This document shows, piece after piece, positions 1-10,175 of a stretch of DNA of 64,000 nt. A model generated the notes under the pieces. It did not search any database, was not told the origin of the DNA, and saw nothing but the letters and a program-made list of their open reading frames with translations. Source of the DNA: Oenanthe sinensis (Eukaryota > Streptophyta > Magnoliopsida > Apiales > Apiaceae). Each line of letters starts with the position of its first letter. Positions within the stretch are counted from its first letter, which is position 1. Location: assembly GCA_028671895.1 (NCBI GenBank), contig JAPMAC010000210.1, positions 310,001 to 374,000 on the forward strand. The letters are read 5' to 3'. The position numbers and the translations under genes were made by a program.

Positions 1-1845
1 GCTGAGGGATCACCTTCCATTAGACCTGGTACTAACTCAGGGGGAGTAAGTATGCACTCAGGGGGAGCAGCTCACTCAGGGGGAGCTAGTACTGGCTCAG
101 GAGGAGCTAGTGGAAGTGCTTCTAGACTAAGTCACCTTCACTTACAAGATCAAGCTGAGTCATCAAGAACATTTGTTAGGGATCGTACTTGGAGCAAGGA
201 CCATCCGTTTGAGCTAATTATTGGTGATCCAGATGCCGGAGTGACTACTAGAGGAAAATCTAGAGCTGAAATTGCCACTGAGAATGAATGTCTATACTCA
301 GTGTTCCTTTCTCAATTGGAACCTAAAGTGGTGGAAGAAGCCCTAGATGACGCTGATTGGGTGATTGCTATGCAAGAAGAACTCAATCAGTTTGAAAGGA
401 AGAAGGTGTGGAAGCTGGTACCCAGACCAAAGAATAGATCTATTGTTGGAACAAAATGGGTATTCAGAAACAAGCTGGATGAAAACGGACTTGTAACACG
501 AAATAAAGCTCGCCTGGTTGCTAAGGGTTATACTCAAAGAGAAGGAATTGATTATGATGAAACCTATGCACCAGTAGCAAGGCTAGAGGCCGTAAGGATG
601 TTCTTAGCATTCGCAGCACATCATGGTTTTAAAGTCTATCAGATGGATGTCAAGAGTGCATTCTTAAACGGTGAACTGGATGAAGAAGTGTATGTTGATC
701 AACCTCCTGGGTTTGTTGACAGCAAATACTGTGATTATGTTTATCGCCTCTTCAAATCAGTATATGGCCTTAAGGAGTCTCCGCGGAAGTGGTATGAAAC
801 TCTGTCAGACTTCTTACTAGAAAGTGGTTTCACCAGAGGAGTAATCGACAAGACGCTTTTCTACAAGAAATGCAAAGATGATCTAATAATGGTACAAATA
901 TATGTGGATGACATTATCTTTGGGTCTGCAAATGAGAAGTTGTGTGCTAAATTCGCAAAGTTAATGCAATCAAGGTATGAGATGAGCATGATGGGAGAGC
1001 TGACGTTCTTTCTCGGTATTCAAGTTAGTTAGAAGAAGGACGGGATATTTATCTGCCAGACCAAGTACATTCATGATCTATTAAAGAAGTATGGTCTCGA
1101 AGATGTATCACAAGCTAAGACTCCTATGGCAACAGCCATGAAGCTTGACGAGGATAAAGCGGGAAAACCTGTAGACATCTCAAGCTATCGAGGTATGATC
1201 GGTTCTCTTTTGTATTTAACTGCTAGCAGACCTGATATTATGTTCTCTACATGCTTATGTGCAAGATTCCAAGCGGATCCTAGAGAGTCACATCTCATAG
1301 CCGTAAAGCGTATTTTTAGGTATCTCAAGGGAACATCAAATCTTGGGATTTGGTACCCAAGAGATACAGGGTTTAATCTTGTTGGCTATTCGGATTCAGA
1401 TTACGCAGGTTGTAGAATAGATAGGAAGAGCACTTCAGGAAGCTGTCAGTTTCTTGGAAGAAGGTTGGTGTCTTGGCAAAGCAAGAAACAACACACAGTA
1501 TCTACCTCGACAGCTGAAGCAGAATATATTGCTGCTGGAAGCTGTATGGCCCAGATACTGTGGATGAAGAACCAACTCAAGGACTACGGTGTGGAAGTAT
1601 CTAAGATTCCTATCATGTGTGACAACACAAGTGCTATTGCAATGACCAACAATCCTGTGGATCACTCAAGGACTAAGCATATTGATATAAGGTATCATTT
1701 TATTAGAGAGCATGTAGAAAATGGAACTGTAGCGTTGCATTTTGTGTCTACTGAACGTCAAATAGCAGATATATTCACTAAACCTCTAGACGAATCAACA
1801 TTTTCTAGATTGGTTGGTGAATTGGGGATGCTTAACACCTGTTAG
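1..1845 (+). pseudogene. E1 pol, C-terminal part: reverse transcriptase and RNase H, one in-frame stop
   Basis: One reading frame runs from base 1 to a TAG at 1030-1032 and on in the same frame to the stop at 1845. The first residues are a low-complexity Ser/Gly/Ala linker after integrase. The RT follows, with GTKWVFRNKLDE, ARLVAKGYTQ, YQMDVKSAFLNGELDEEV and the catalytic YVDD at 901-912. RNase H has its four acidic positions in SDSDYAG, AEAEY, CDNTSA and KHIDIRYH. The protein would copy element RNA into DNA. The stop stands where E2 and E3 have Gln, so CAG to TAG is the simplest change. Protease and most of integrase are outside the window. The rest of the frame is clean, which suggests recent decay. 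Confidence 0.92.
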
Positions 1846-2107
1846 TTTTGCTACCTATCTGTTATAATTCAGTTTGTGTACATATTATTGTGGTTCATGA
1901 ATATTCATAATTAATAATGTGTACTTAACTTCAAAAATGTATGTATTGCATGTCATAAGGGGAAGTTATAAAGTTTCATGACATTAATTTTATGATGATC
2001 TGTGTATCCATATGATTAATGTCTAATAATGTGATAGGATTTAATGCTAGACTTAATTTTGTAATGCATGATTTATTTGCTAAATTCCCTGTCATTTCAA
2101 AATTGTA

Positions 2108-2360
2108 AGTTTCTAAGGCAAATCTCGATCTGGTTCTGGATCGAGATCGAGATTGACTTGCGAAAATTGCTTAAAAACTGTTAAGGTACATCTCGATCTA
2201 TCCACATCGAGATCGACATCGAGATGTAGATCGAGATGCAGATCGAGATCGACATCGAGATCGACATCAAGATCGACATCAAGATGTAGATCGAGATCGA
2301 CATCAAGATCGACTTTGAGATGTAGATCGAGATGCGGATCTCGAGATCGAGATGTGACTT
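2108..2360 (+). repeat. Internal GATCGA-type tandem array of E1
   Basis: The region is made of 6-bp GATCGA-like units (GATCGAGATCGA, GATCGACATC, GATGTAGATC) in slightly varied order. It opens with AAGGCAAATCTCGATC. The same opening and the same hexamer array, in the same orientation, occur in the U3 of this element's own LTR (8247-8500). The two arrays are diverged in detail, so this is not a recent copy. Both strands are open for about 80 codons only because a 6-bp period rarely makes stops; I do not regard these frames as genes. Confidence 0.9.
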
Positions 2361-2390
2361 GTCTCTTCAATTACTTTCTTTTTAGGCATG

Positions 2391-2460
2391 CAAGTATATA
2401 ATAATAGCATTATATGGACTGTTCATTATTTCTCTTAACCTTCTCTCTCTCACTAGTTCA
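2391..2460 (+). promoter_or_regulatory. Possible internal promoter of the E1 env-like gene
   Basis: AAGTATATAATAATAG near 2391-2406 gives a TATA-like box about 35 bases after the end of the GATCGA array. It is followed at 35-50 bases by a CT-rich patch, as in many plant core promoters. The LTR of the same element has the same order: GATCGA array, then TATAAAAG at 8631. No transcription evidence is available here, so this is a call from layout only. Confidence 0.45.
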
Positions 2461-3087
2461 AAAAGCTGAAGCAAATACACACGCATATACATACATTCAC
2501 AGCATCCTCTTCCCTGCCATAACACCAAGTTTTTCTTGTGATTTTCTTAAACAAAAATCACTCACTGTTACTTGAAAACATTAATCAGTAAAACAAAACT
2601 CTGCCTAAATTTTGTTTAAAGTAAACTGTTGAACTTTTTACGCATATTCTACGTCATCTCTTAACATTAGTGTTCTTGCAAATCGTTGTTCAGTTCTCCT
2701 GTTATTCGAGTGAATTTGTTTTTATTGATTTCGTGTCTTCGTGTTTTTCATTTTTCTTGTGTTCTCGAGTGGCATAGTTGTGTGTGTTACTGATCAATCT
2801 ATAAAGTACCAAGTAACCGCCCTGTTTTGTGTTTTTCCGAGATATTCGCATTTTTCAAAACAAAACGACTGTTCACTTTAATTTCCTAAAGCTAAACCGT
2901 CAATCATTAATGGGGAGATAAGTGATCATTCGTGGGAAGTTAAGTGGTCATTAGTGGGGAGTTTTATTACGTGGGTAATTAGTGGGGTTCCTGTACGTTT
3001 TTTTTTGTTTAAATTTAGAACTTGTTCTCTAAAATTTCCATTGCAAAATCTTTACAAAACATTTCTCTTCTCAAACACATATTTAAA

Positions 3088-6000
3088 ATGGCAAACCCAA
3101 ATTTCACAATTCCCAAAACCAACTTTGTTAATCTCTCTGCTGATCGAGCAACTGGTAGATTTATTCACTATCAGTTCTGGATTGAGTCCCTCAACAACAC
3201 ATCCATAATAAGTCATGCCTTAACCACCTCTCCCATCCTGAATGTCGAAGCCCTTCAAGCTGCTTACTCAACATTAGAGATTCAGGATGGTAAAGCAAAT
3301 CCAACAGGCTTATCCTTCACTATCAGTGGTGCAAAATATGAGGTCAGTCTGCAGAAGTTCAATGAGATTCTTGGGCTTCATTCAGAAAATTTTGCTCCGG
3401 AACCCACTATGGAAGAAATGTTGCAATTATTCATAGAGATAGGTTGTCGTCCTCCCACGGGTCCTATCAAGGTAACCAAGGTTCACACAGGTATGTTACC
3501 AGCTGAGTGGGATTATGTAGTTCAGGCCATTCAACGCTGCATGTTCCCAAAGGACAAAGACTATAGGCCAATGAACAACAGCTGTCGAGTAATTCTATAT
3601 GGAGTGGCAAATAACAGAAGAGTGAATGTGGGCAAACATCTGTTGATTTAGTTGCTTGAGAGGTGGGCACTGGAAAAGAATGCATCTCGGAATCCGGAAG
3701 ATGAACCAGTCAAATGTTGGATGCCAAGATTTCTTCAGATGGTTCTGGATGACGTTCTTTCAGAGGAGCACAGAAGAATATTTCAAGGCTCTGAAAGGAT
3801 GGCATGTTTTGATATGACCTTAAAGAGTATCTCCACCATGGAAACCCAGCAAAAGTCCAGACTTTTTGAGTTGCGCCTGACTCCGTACTTCCAGGATCTG
3901 CAAGATGAGTATGCTAGGAGGCATGCTTCTCAGTTTACCGCAGTAGAAGCAGAAGGTAATGGCAACGAAGCTGCTGGTGGAGATCAAGTGTCTGGAAATT
4001 TGGGAGAAGCAGGTGTGGATGTTGAAATGGCTGAAGCAAATGTTGCAGAAGCTGGAGCTGACAAGGATGAAGATCTTCTGAGTCAGGTACCTATTCTTGC
4101 TGATCTTGATCAAATTTCAATTCAACCAACCCCTGTTTTCTACAGCCGTGGGCCTGAAAACCCCCAGGCTCTATCCTAGGCTGCAAGCCCTTCTGTTCAT
4201 AAACATTCATCCAGCCCTAAAACTGGTGATAAAAGGAAGGCAAGCCCATCTAAGTCGAGTGGAGGGAGTGTAGGAGTTGAGAGAGTAGTAAAATCAGCAG
4301 CTCTGCCACTCTCAAAGAAGCAAAAGATGGATTCTATCCCAGTGGCAACTGCGCAACCTGTTAGGGATAGTTCACCTCTCACAACCACCACACCTCACGC
4401 TGGTGGCTCACCTCTCCTAAATATTCCAACACATTCGCATTCGCCTAGGCATGTTGGTGAGAGTCAAGGAGGGGGTCCAGCTCAACAGCCAATAGGAGCT
4501 GGCCCTACCTCCCCTGAGTTGTTCGCTCAGGGCTCTTTAAGCAATTTCTCGGAAGGGGAATGGCAAACTGAGACTAGCTCTTCTGATGCTAGAATCTCAG
4601 GAAGTGTATATGTGGAAGGGTCTGTCGAATCCAGTACGGATGACTCTTCCTCATCTAAATCAGAAAACAAGTTGCTCGCAGAGCAACGACATCTGGTGAC
4701 TGGCGGGTCTACGCCTCCAGAACATCCCAGAGAACCAGAAAAGGTTCTTCGTGACCAAGGGGATCACATGGTCATAACGCCATCTCCTAACGTAGACACA
4801 GCGTTTAAAGGTTCAGTCTCACTGACCGATATCGCCGACCAACTCACCGCTAGTCCTCAGCGACTAGTGGATGAGGCTCTAGTTCTGTTATGCTCTAAAC
4901 ACGAGAGAGAGACAGGGAGAGTAGATCCCTTCTCTTTAGGGATCTTGAGTGAAACAGAACCCGGCGAGAGTAAACAGTTTAACCCAAGCCAAACACCGTC
5001 CCTTACATTGCAGGATCTAGTGAAGAAGGTGGAGGCTTTGGAGGCTGGAGTTGCTGGTGTTACTGCTGCTGTCTCTTCTCACTCTGGAAGATTAGAGGTT
5101 GGAGCACAATTCATGGAGAACCTGATTGCCATCCAAAATCAAATGATTGACAAGATAAACAATCTTGGATTGGTACAAGTGGAGGTTGGGCGGTCAGTCG
5201 ATGATGTCACTCATGGCATGTCTCAGGTCTGGACGAAACTAAATGAACTACTTGATGCTGTCTTTGGACGTAACAGGGCTGGACCTGGTCCTTCAACCAG
5301 TGGTGATGGTGACGATAAACATAATGATGATGCTCCTGATGAGGATAACCCACCTAAGGGGGAGAAGGAGGATCAGGGTCTAAAAAAGCTGACTAGTAAG
5401 GGTCCGGTGATCGAGTCCTCAATCAAATCTGGTAAAAAGGTGGAGGAGGCTCAACCGGCTCTTAAAGACAAAGGCAAGCAGAAGATGGTAATTGAAGAAG
5501 CAGGAGCTGAGAAAGAAACACCTGTCGTCGATGCATTTATGAGAGACTTTATTGAAGATTCTGATGATGATGAGATGGAAGTAGAAGCCTTAGTGGCAAG
5601 GAGGTCGAGACTCGAGCAACGGGCAAGAGAGTGGGAACAAGAAAGAGGTCTAAATCCTGGCGGATCTGGCGCAGGAGTTGCAGGTGATGCAGGAGACCAC
5701 TCGGTTGCTGACGAGCATGTGCTGGAAGAAGAAATTGATGAAGTAGCGAAAGAAGCGGAGATGCAAGAAGAGATTTTCAGGGAAGCCAGAGAAAGAGTGA
5801 ATGAAGAAGTGCTTCAAGGAATAGTGAAAAAGGAACTAATGGCAAAGGAGAAGAGAGCTGCTCAGAAAACTCAGCATGAGTATGAAATGAAAAAGATCAC
5901 AGATCCTAAGGTCCAGGCTGACATAAGGAGGGAAGGTCCCGAGTGGGACAAGGCTAGAGAAGCCTTAGCTGGACCAAGAGCCTATGCTCCTGACTCAGAA

Positions 6001-7239
6001 AGATTGAGTTTCCTTCTCCACAAGCTAGAAAATCTAAACCCTGGGCTTCTGAACTATCTAAACTGTATAAGACAGGGATGCACCTCTGTTCAAGTTATAT
6101 TCAAGGAGAAAGCATGGAGTCTGATGATTACTTGGGCACCCATAACAAGAATCGAGCCGTGTATGGTTGATGAAGCATTCTTCCATGCAAGGGGTGCTAG
6201 TGAACTGGTAGAATATGCTCTCAAGGTAGACACCTCTGTCAAGACTGGAGTGCTGTTTAAAGAGAAACTATTGAAGATGGCTGAAGACAGAGGGGTTGAC
6301 ATTATTCTAAATCCCTATCAAATCAGATACGTCCATGACATGGTCTTGAGGATCGTAAATCTACATGACTCGAAACTGACCCCGAGCGAAAATGTACTGA
6401 AGGCAGTTGCAAAGCTAGTCCTCACAAAGAGTTTTCTAACAAAGGAAAAGAAGCTGGTGGCTAAGGATTTGGAGAAGTTGATAAGAAGGCAAGATGTTAG
6501 ATACAAGTTGCCTGAAGCCAAACTACCAGTGGTTAAGAAGGAGCCTGAAGACTATGCATTCGAGCAGCAAGAAGAGGCAATAAAGGAGCATGTGCAGAGA
6601 TATGGAGATCCAAGATTAGACATTCCTGAAGAAGGAGAAAAAAGGGAGGAAGCTAGTGCAGTTGTTGGTGCAAATGTCAAGTTTGTCAAAAGCAAAGCTG
6701 AGAATGAGAATGACCTGCTGATCTATACAGACAAGCATCAGGTGGAAACCGTCATTGAGCTCAAGTACGACATCTTTGCAGAACACAGTCATGAAACACT
6801 GTGTATCATAAGGGAATTGATTGATGAGATGGATGATGTTGACGAGTTTGATCAGGACTATCTAAGGGTCACGTTTGAGAACTTCTGTAAGAGAAGACAA
6901 CAGCTTGATATTCAGAGGCTACAGCAATGCACCACCGCTATTGTCATTGGATACCCTAAGCAGCTGGTCATAAGGAAGAAAGGGGAAAAGGGGTATCCTG
7001 ACAAAGTAACTAAGCTGAGGTTTGAAGACATTCCCACGAAGCTTACCACTCGCAGCATGGTTGAGAGGTGGTTGAGGTTGTTTCGAGATTATAAGATCAG
7101 AAATCATGTGGAAGCAGAAGGACTTAATCTTCTCAAGAAAAGAATGGATGAAGTCTGCAACCCTGATTTCATGAAGAAAGAAAAGGCAGCCAAGAAGAAA
7201 GCTCGTGAGGAAGAGGAGCGCAAGAAATCGAGATTTTAA
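3088..7239 (+). pseudogene. E1 env-like (third ORF) protein, 1384 codons with two TAG stops
   Basis: A single frame starts at ATG 3088 in a good context (AAAATGGC) and ends at TAA 7239, broken only by TAG at 3649-3651 and 4177-4179. It occupies the place of the Sirevirus env-like gene, between pol and the polypurine tract. The N-terminal 190 residues are a globular domain homologous to the E2 frame at 39020-39660 (shared pattern LGF/LGL, EWD, NRR, PRFL). A long Ser/Pro/Glu-rich part follows, then charged helical segments likely to form coiled coils (near 5580-5900) and a conserved C-terminal block with a Lys/Glu tail. I see no signal peptide and no hydrophobic stretch long enough to span a membrane, so a true envelope role is not supported. 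The function is unknown. Confidence 0.88.
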
Positions 7240-7687
7240 TGTATTAAGCTTGTAATGTTTCTTTGCGTTGTAATTTGTTTTCTTGTTTTCCTGCATTGTA
7301 AGTACATTATCTGTTTTCTTGTGTAGTGTAAGGTAGAAGTTAGTTAGCTAAGTGTCTTGAAACTGGTTTATATTAGGCGTCAATTATTTCGCGAAGTTCG
7401 GCGGTGGTAATACTGCTAAAAGGACTTCAGAAGGATAATTGAAGATTGAGTGGACCGTGCTCTTAAGTACTTAGAGAAAATCTCTAGAAGAGCATGAAGC
7501 CATTTGATCGAGCCAACAGGTGTCCAATTTTGGCACTTGAAGTATCAGTGATAGACATGAAGCTAGTTAATCAAGCCAAGCATTATGCAAGTTGACATGA
7601 TCGTTTATGAATGTTAGTTTATCTTTTTCAGTCCCTGGTTAGTTGAGTTATCCTCATTGTGAATTTGGTTGTCATTGTTAGACAATC
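7240..7687 (+). other. E1 3' untranslated region before the polypurine tract
   Basis: About 450 bases follow the env-like stop. I see no reading frame and no clear repeat. The segment ends in the conserved lead-in to the polypurine tract (TTAGTTGAGTTATCC near 7639, then a run ending in CAATCAAATAGGGGGAGA), which also occurs before the E2 3' LTR. Confidence 0.6.
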
Positions 7688-7701
7688 AAATAGGGGGAGA
7701 T
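7688..7701 (+). promoter_or_regulatory. E1 polypurine tract
   Basis: AAATAGGGGGAGAT lies directly before the TG that opens the 3' LTR. In copia elements this purine run primes plus-strand DNA synthesis. The E2 tract at 52998-53010 is identical in its core, AGGGGGAGAT. Confidence 0.9.
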
Positions 7702-8246
7702 TGAAAGGCATAGGTGTACTAACTTGTAACACTTAATTACTATATAACTCAACTAGGTAAAAGATAAAACAACAGCAAAAACAAGAGAAACTGAAGAAGC
7801 ACATGGAATCAATCAACTGAAGAAATGGTAATGATACTTGGTAACTACAAGTAACTAATTTGGTTAATCAAGGATGCATAAGTGAGAAGAAGTTCAATTT
7901 GAGTATTGCTCATGCCCTAACTTATCTAATGGAGAATCAAATTAATGTCAAAGAAGTATCAAGAAGACCAAAGTGATTTCACGTAATGTATATCAACATC
8001 TGGATAATGTAAAGGTTAATCAACAAATGAGAACTGACATTCAGAAGCAAGAACCCCTACAAGACTAGTCACTTATGAACCAGACCATTGCATCAAGTGT
8101 CAGGACATTAGAGGCAAGTTCATGTCAGTAATAGAAGATCTCATTTGAATTGAGTGAGGAAAAGAAATTGAAGAAGCTAGGGAAACTTGCTCATAAAGGT
8201 TAATCCTCAATTAGTCACTAAAGAAGGTCAACATTGGATGAGTGCA

Positions 8247-8500
8247 TATTTGCTAAGGCAAATGTCGATCCACAGCAGATCGAGATGCGGGTCGAGATTT
8301 ATAATTGAAGTAAAACATTGCAAAGGCAAATCTCTATCCACGGCAGATCGAGATCGAGATCGAGATTCTCAAAGATCGAGATCGAGATTCTCATAGATCG
8401 AGATCGAGATTTTCACAGATCGAGATCGAGATCGAGATTGTCAACCAAGATCGAGATCGAGATGGGTCCAGGCCGAGATCGAGATGCGGGTCGATATGTA
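8247..8500 (+). repeat. GATCGA array in the E1 LTR U3
   Basis: The array opens with GCTAAGGCAAATGTCGATCC, then repeats blocks of two to three GATCGA units separated by short TTCTCA spacers. It lies about 130 bases upstream of the LTR TATA box, where promoter-proximal elements are expected. It is the counterpart of the internal array at 2108-2360. Confidence 0.9.
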
Positions 8501-8630
8501 GCATTTAATGTTCAAGGGACAAGTGGCTTATTGTGAACGGTTGATCCAGAGTGGTTGGAAAGTACTTTTTGTTGACGAGTCCTGATTGGGCCACGTACAC
8601 AAAAAGGACAAGATCAAGTCTACACGACAT

Positions 8631-8638
8631 TATAAAAG
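8631..8638 (+). promoter_or_regulatory. E1 LTR TATA box
   Basis: TATAAAAG in a GC-richer context, about 320 bases before the LTR end. This is the likely start of U3-driven transcription for the downstream sequence. Confidence 0.6.
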
Positions 8639-8949
8639 CAGCACTTTGTTTTATTTGTAAAAAGATTTTAAGCAATCTCTGTATTTTTCTACAGTATATT
8701 TTAAAGAGAGCATTTACTGTAAAAAGAAAGTGAGAGAGAATCAGTTGAATCAAGCTTTAATTGCTGTATTTATTGTTCAACTAATTATGATGCTTTTATG
8801 AATGTTGTAGCAAATCCTTCAATGAATATAAAGATGTATTCTTGAAATTCTGTGTCATCATTTATTACCTGCATTTATTTTCATTTTCTCTCATTATTCG
8901 AAACAGTTGTATTCACCCCCCCCCCCTCTACAACACTTTGGACCTAACA

Positions 8950-9977
8950 AAATCAAGTGAAGAATTCTATTTGTTGTGAATCACTCGTGAACCAGACAGT
9001 ACACGGAGTGTTGGCAAAATACAGAGAAGGTTCTTTATTACAGAAGAAGTGGTCATCTACAGACATTGGTGTGAAGACAGAGGCCTTGGAAATTTAACAA
9101 CAATGGTTGTGCAGTCAAGACTTTAATTTAATTTTCTATTAATTGATTAAATTAATTTGTTAATTTAATTAGTAAATTAATTCAATCAGAATTAATTTAT
9201 TCCTTAAATTGATTAAGAAATTAATTATTTTAGAATTATTTTAGAATGAAGAAGACTTTAATTTAATTCTATTATCAAAAAGATAATTTATTATGTATCC
9301 TATTTACTTAGATTAATTCAAAATGAATTAATTTAATTTATAAGATATATAATAAAAGTAATAGAATTTGAATTAAAAGACACTGATATACATGACATAT
9401 TTCACTCAGGTCGGCAGTAGAATCTCTCGGGAAGACATTTGAAAAGTCTCCCCGAGAATTTTTCAAATGTCTCCCGTAGATTAAAAAGTCTCCCCGTGGA
9501 TTTATCAGAAGTCTCTCAAAAATTCAAAAGTCTTCCAAGGTTAAGAAAGTCTTCCCGAGCTAGAAAAGTCACCCAAGAGAAGGTCTCCCCGAGAAGAAAA
9601 AGTCTTCCCGAGTAGAAACAGTCTCTCCGACAAGAAAAAGTCTCCCACGTCTGAATTTGCTTATAAATACAAGAATAGATCAGCAGCTTAAATGTAATTC
9701 TAATCACATTCTATTTTGGCTAAAATCAAAATTCGAAGAGCATTTCATGTCAAAATCACTCTAGAATTTTCAGAGCTAATTAGTGAATATTTTCTGATTT
9801 AATCTTGTAACCAACGTCAAGTTTAATATAAGTATTTACTTGAACTGTGTTTCTTTGATTATTATTTCGTGATAAAAATTAAGATTGTTTAATCAAAACT
9901 TATCCGAAACAGAATTTAATATTTATTAGAGATTGTATTCAACCCCCCCCCCCTTTTACAATCATTTGGACCTAACA
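8950..9977 (+). repeat. E2 5' LTR, right-hand 1028 bp
   Basis: It matches 53311-54338 over its full length with the same length, and ends CTAACA before the primer-binding site. The left 300 bases were separated by the insertion of E1 and lie outside the window. It contains the U3 inverted-arm motif (8982-9010, right arm mutated), an AT-rich block, the GTCTCC-type array (about 9415-9655) and TATAAATA at 9662. Confidence 0.93.
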
Positions 9978-9979
9978 AT

Positions 9980-9994
9980 TGGTATCCGAGCCAT
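9980..9994 (+). promoter_or_regulatory. E2 primer-binding site
   Basis: TGGTATCCGAGCCAT stands two bases after the LTR end. It is close to TGGTATCAGAGC, the site in plant copia elements that pairs with initiator Met-tRNA. One C for A change is visible. Confidence 0.85.
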
Positions 9995-10175
9995 CAGATT
10001 GACATAAAAATCAAGATTCTAATATTTATAGTATTAAAAATTTCAAAACTTTTAATTCATTAAAAATTCGAAAATTTTAATTTATTAAAAATTCGAAATT
10101 TTTAATTTCTTAGAAATTCAAAATCTCTTTAATTCCTAAAAAACTCATATCTTTTTAATCTTCTATTATTTCAAA

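Larger units (their letters stand above)
1846..3087 (+). other. E1 spacer between pol and the env-like gene
   Basis: About 1.2 kb of non-coding internal DNA. The first 250 bases are AT-rich with no recognisable feature. A GATCGA-type array fills about 2108-2360, a TATA-like box lies near 2393, and a pyrimidine-rich run (TTCTCTCTCTCACTAG) follows near 2441. From 2480 to 3087 the sequence resembles an AT-rich leader without a long frame, up to the ATG at 3088. The layout of array, TATA, pyrimidine patch and leader looks like a plant promoter driving the env-like gene; that is inference. Confidence 0.7.
1..8949 (+). mobile_element. E1: Sirevirus-like Ty1/copia retrotransposon, 5' part outside window
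   Basis: This is the right-hand part of a plus-strand copia element. Visible in order are the RT-RNase H end of pol, a 1.2-kb spacer with a GATCGA array, a long env-like frame, a polypurine tract and a 3' LTR ending in CTAACA. The order pol, env-like ORF, AGGGGGAGA tract, LTR starting TGAAAGG is typical of the Sirevirus (Maximus/SIRE1) lineage. The element sits inside the 5' LTR of E2: the sequence from 8950 onward matches 53311 onward in the E2 3' LTR. Its own 5' LTR, gag and most of integrase lie left of the window, so LTR divergence and the left TSD cannot be read. It is the best preserved Sirevirus here. Confidence 0.93.
7702..8949 (+). repeat. E1 3' LTR (1248 bp)
   Basis: It starts TGAAAGGCATAGG after the polypurine tract and ends CCTAACA at 8949, where E2 LTR sequence resumes. 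Inside are the shared U3 motif with TGAACCAGAC (8070-8099), the GATCGA array (8247-8500), a TATA box (8631) and a C tract near 8915 followed by TACAACACTTTGGACC, which the E2 LTR also has near its end. The TG...CA ends and these landmarks fit a Sirevirus LTR. Confidence 0.93.

Noticed and set aside
1030..1032. Programmed read-through of TAG in E1 pol
   Set aside because: The bases after the stop (AAGAAG) do not fit the CARYYA type read-through context, and related copies have a sense Gln codon. Decay is simpler.
2113..2401. Two overlapping frames of about 85 codons on both strands with Asp-Leu or Arg-Ser repeats
   Set aside because: They come from the 6-bp GATCGA period, which avoids stops on both strands. 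They have no start context and no conservation beyond the repeat.
8187..8536. Arg/Asp repeat frames in the E1 LTR
   Set aside because: Same cause: a hexamer array read in different frames.
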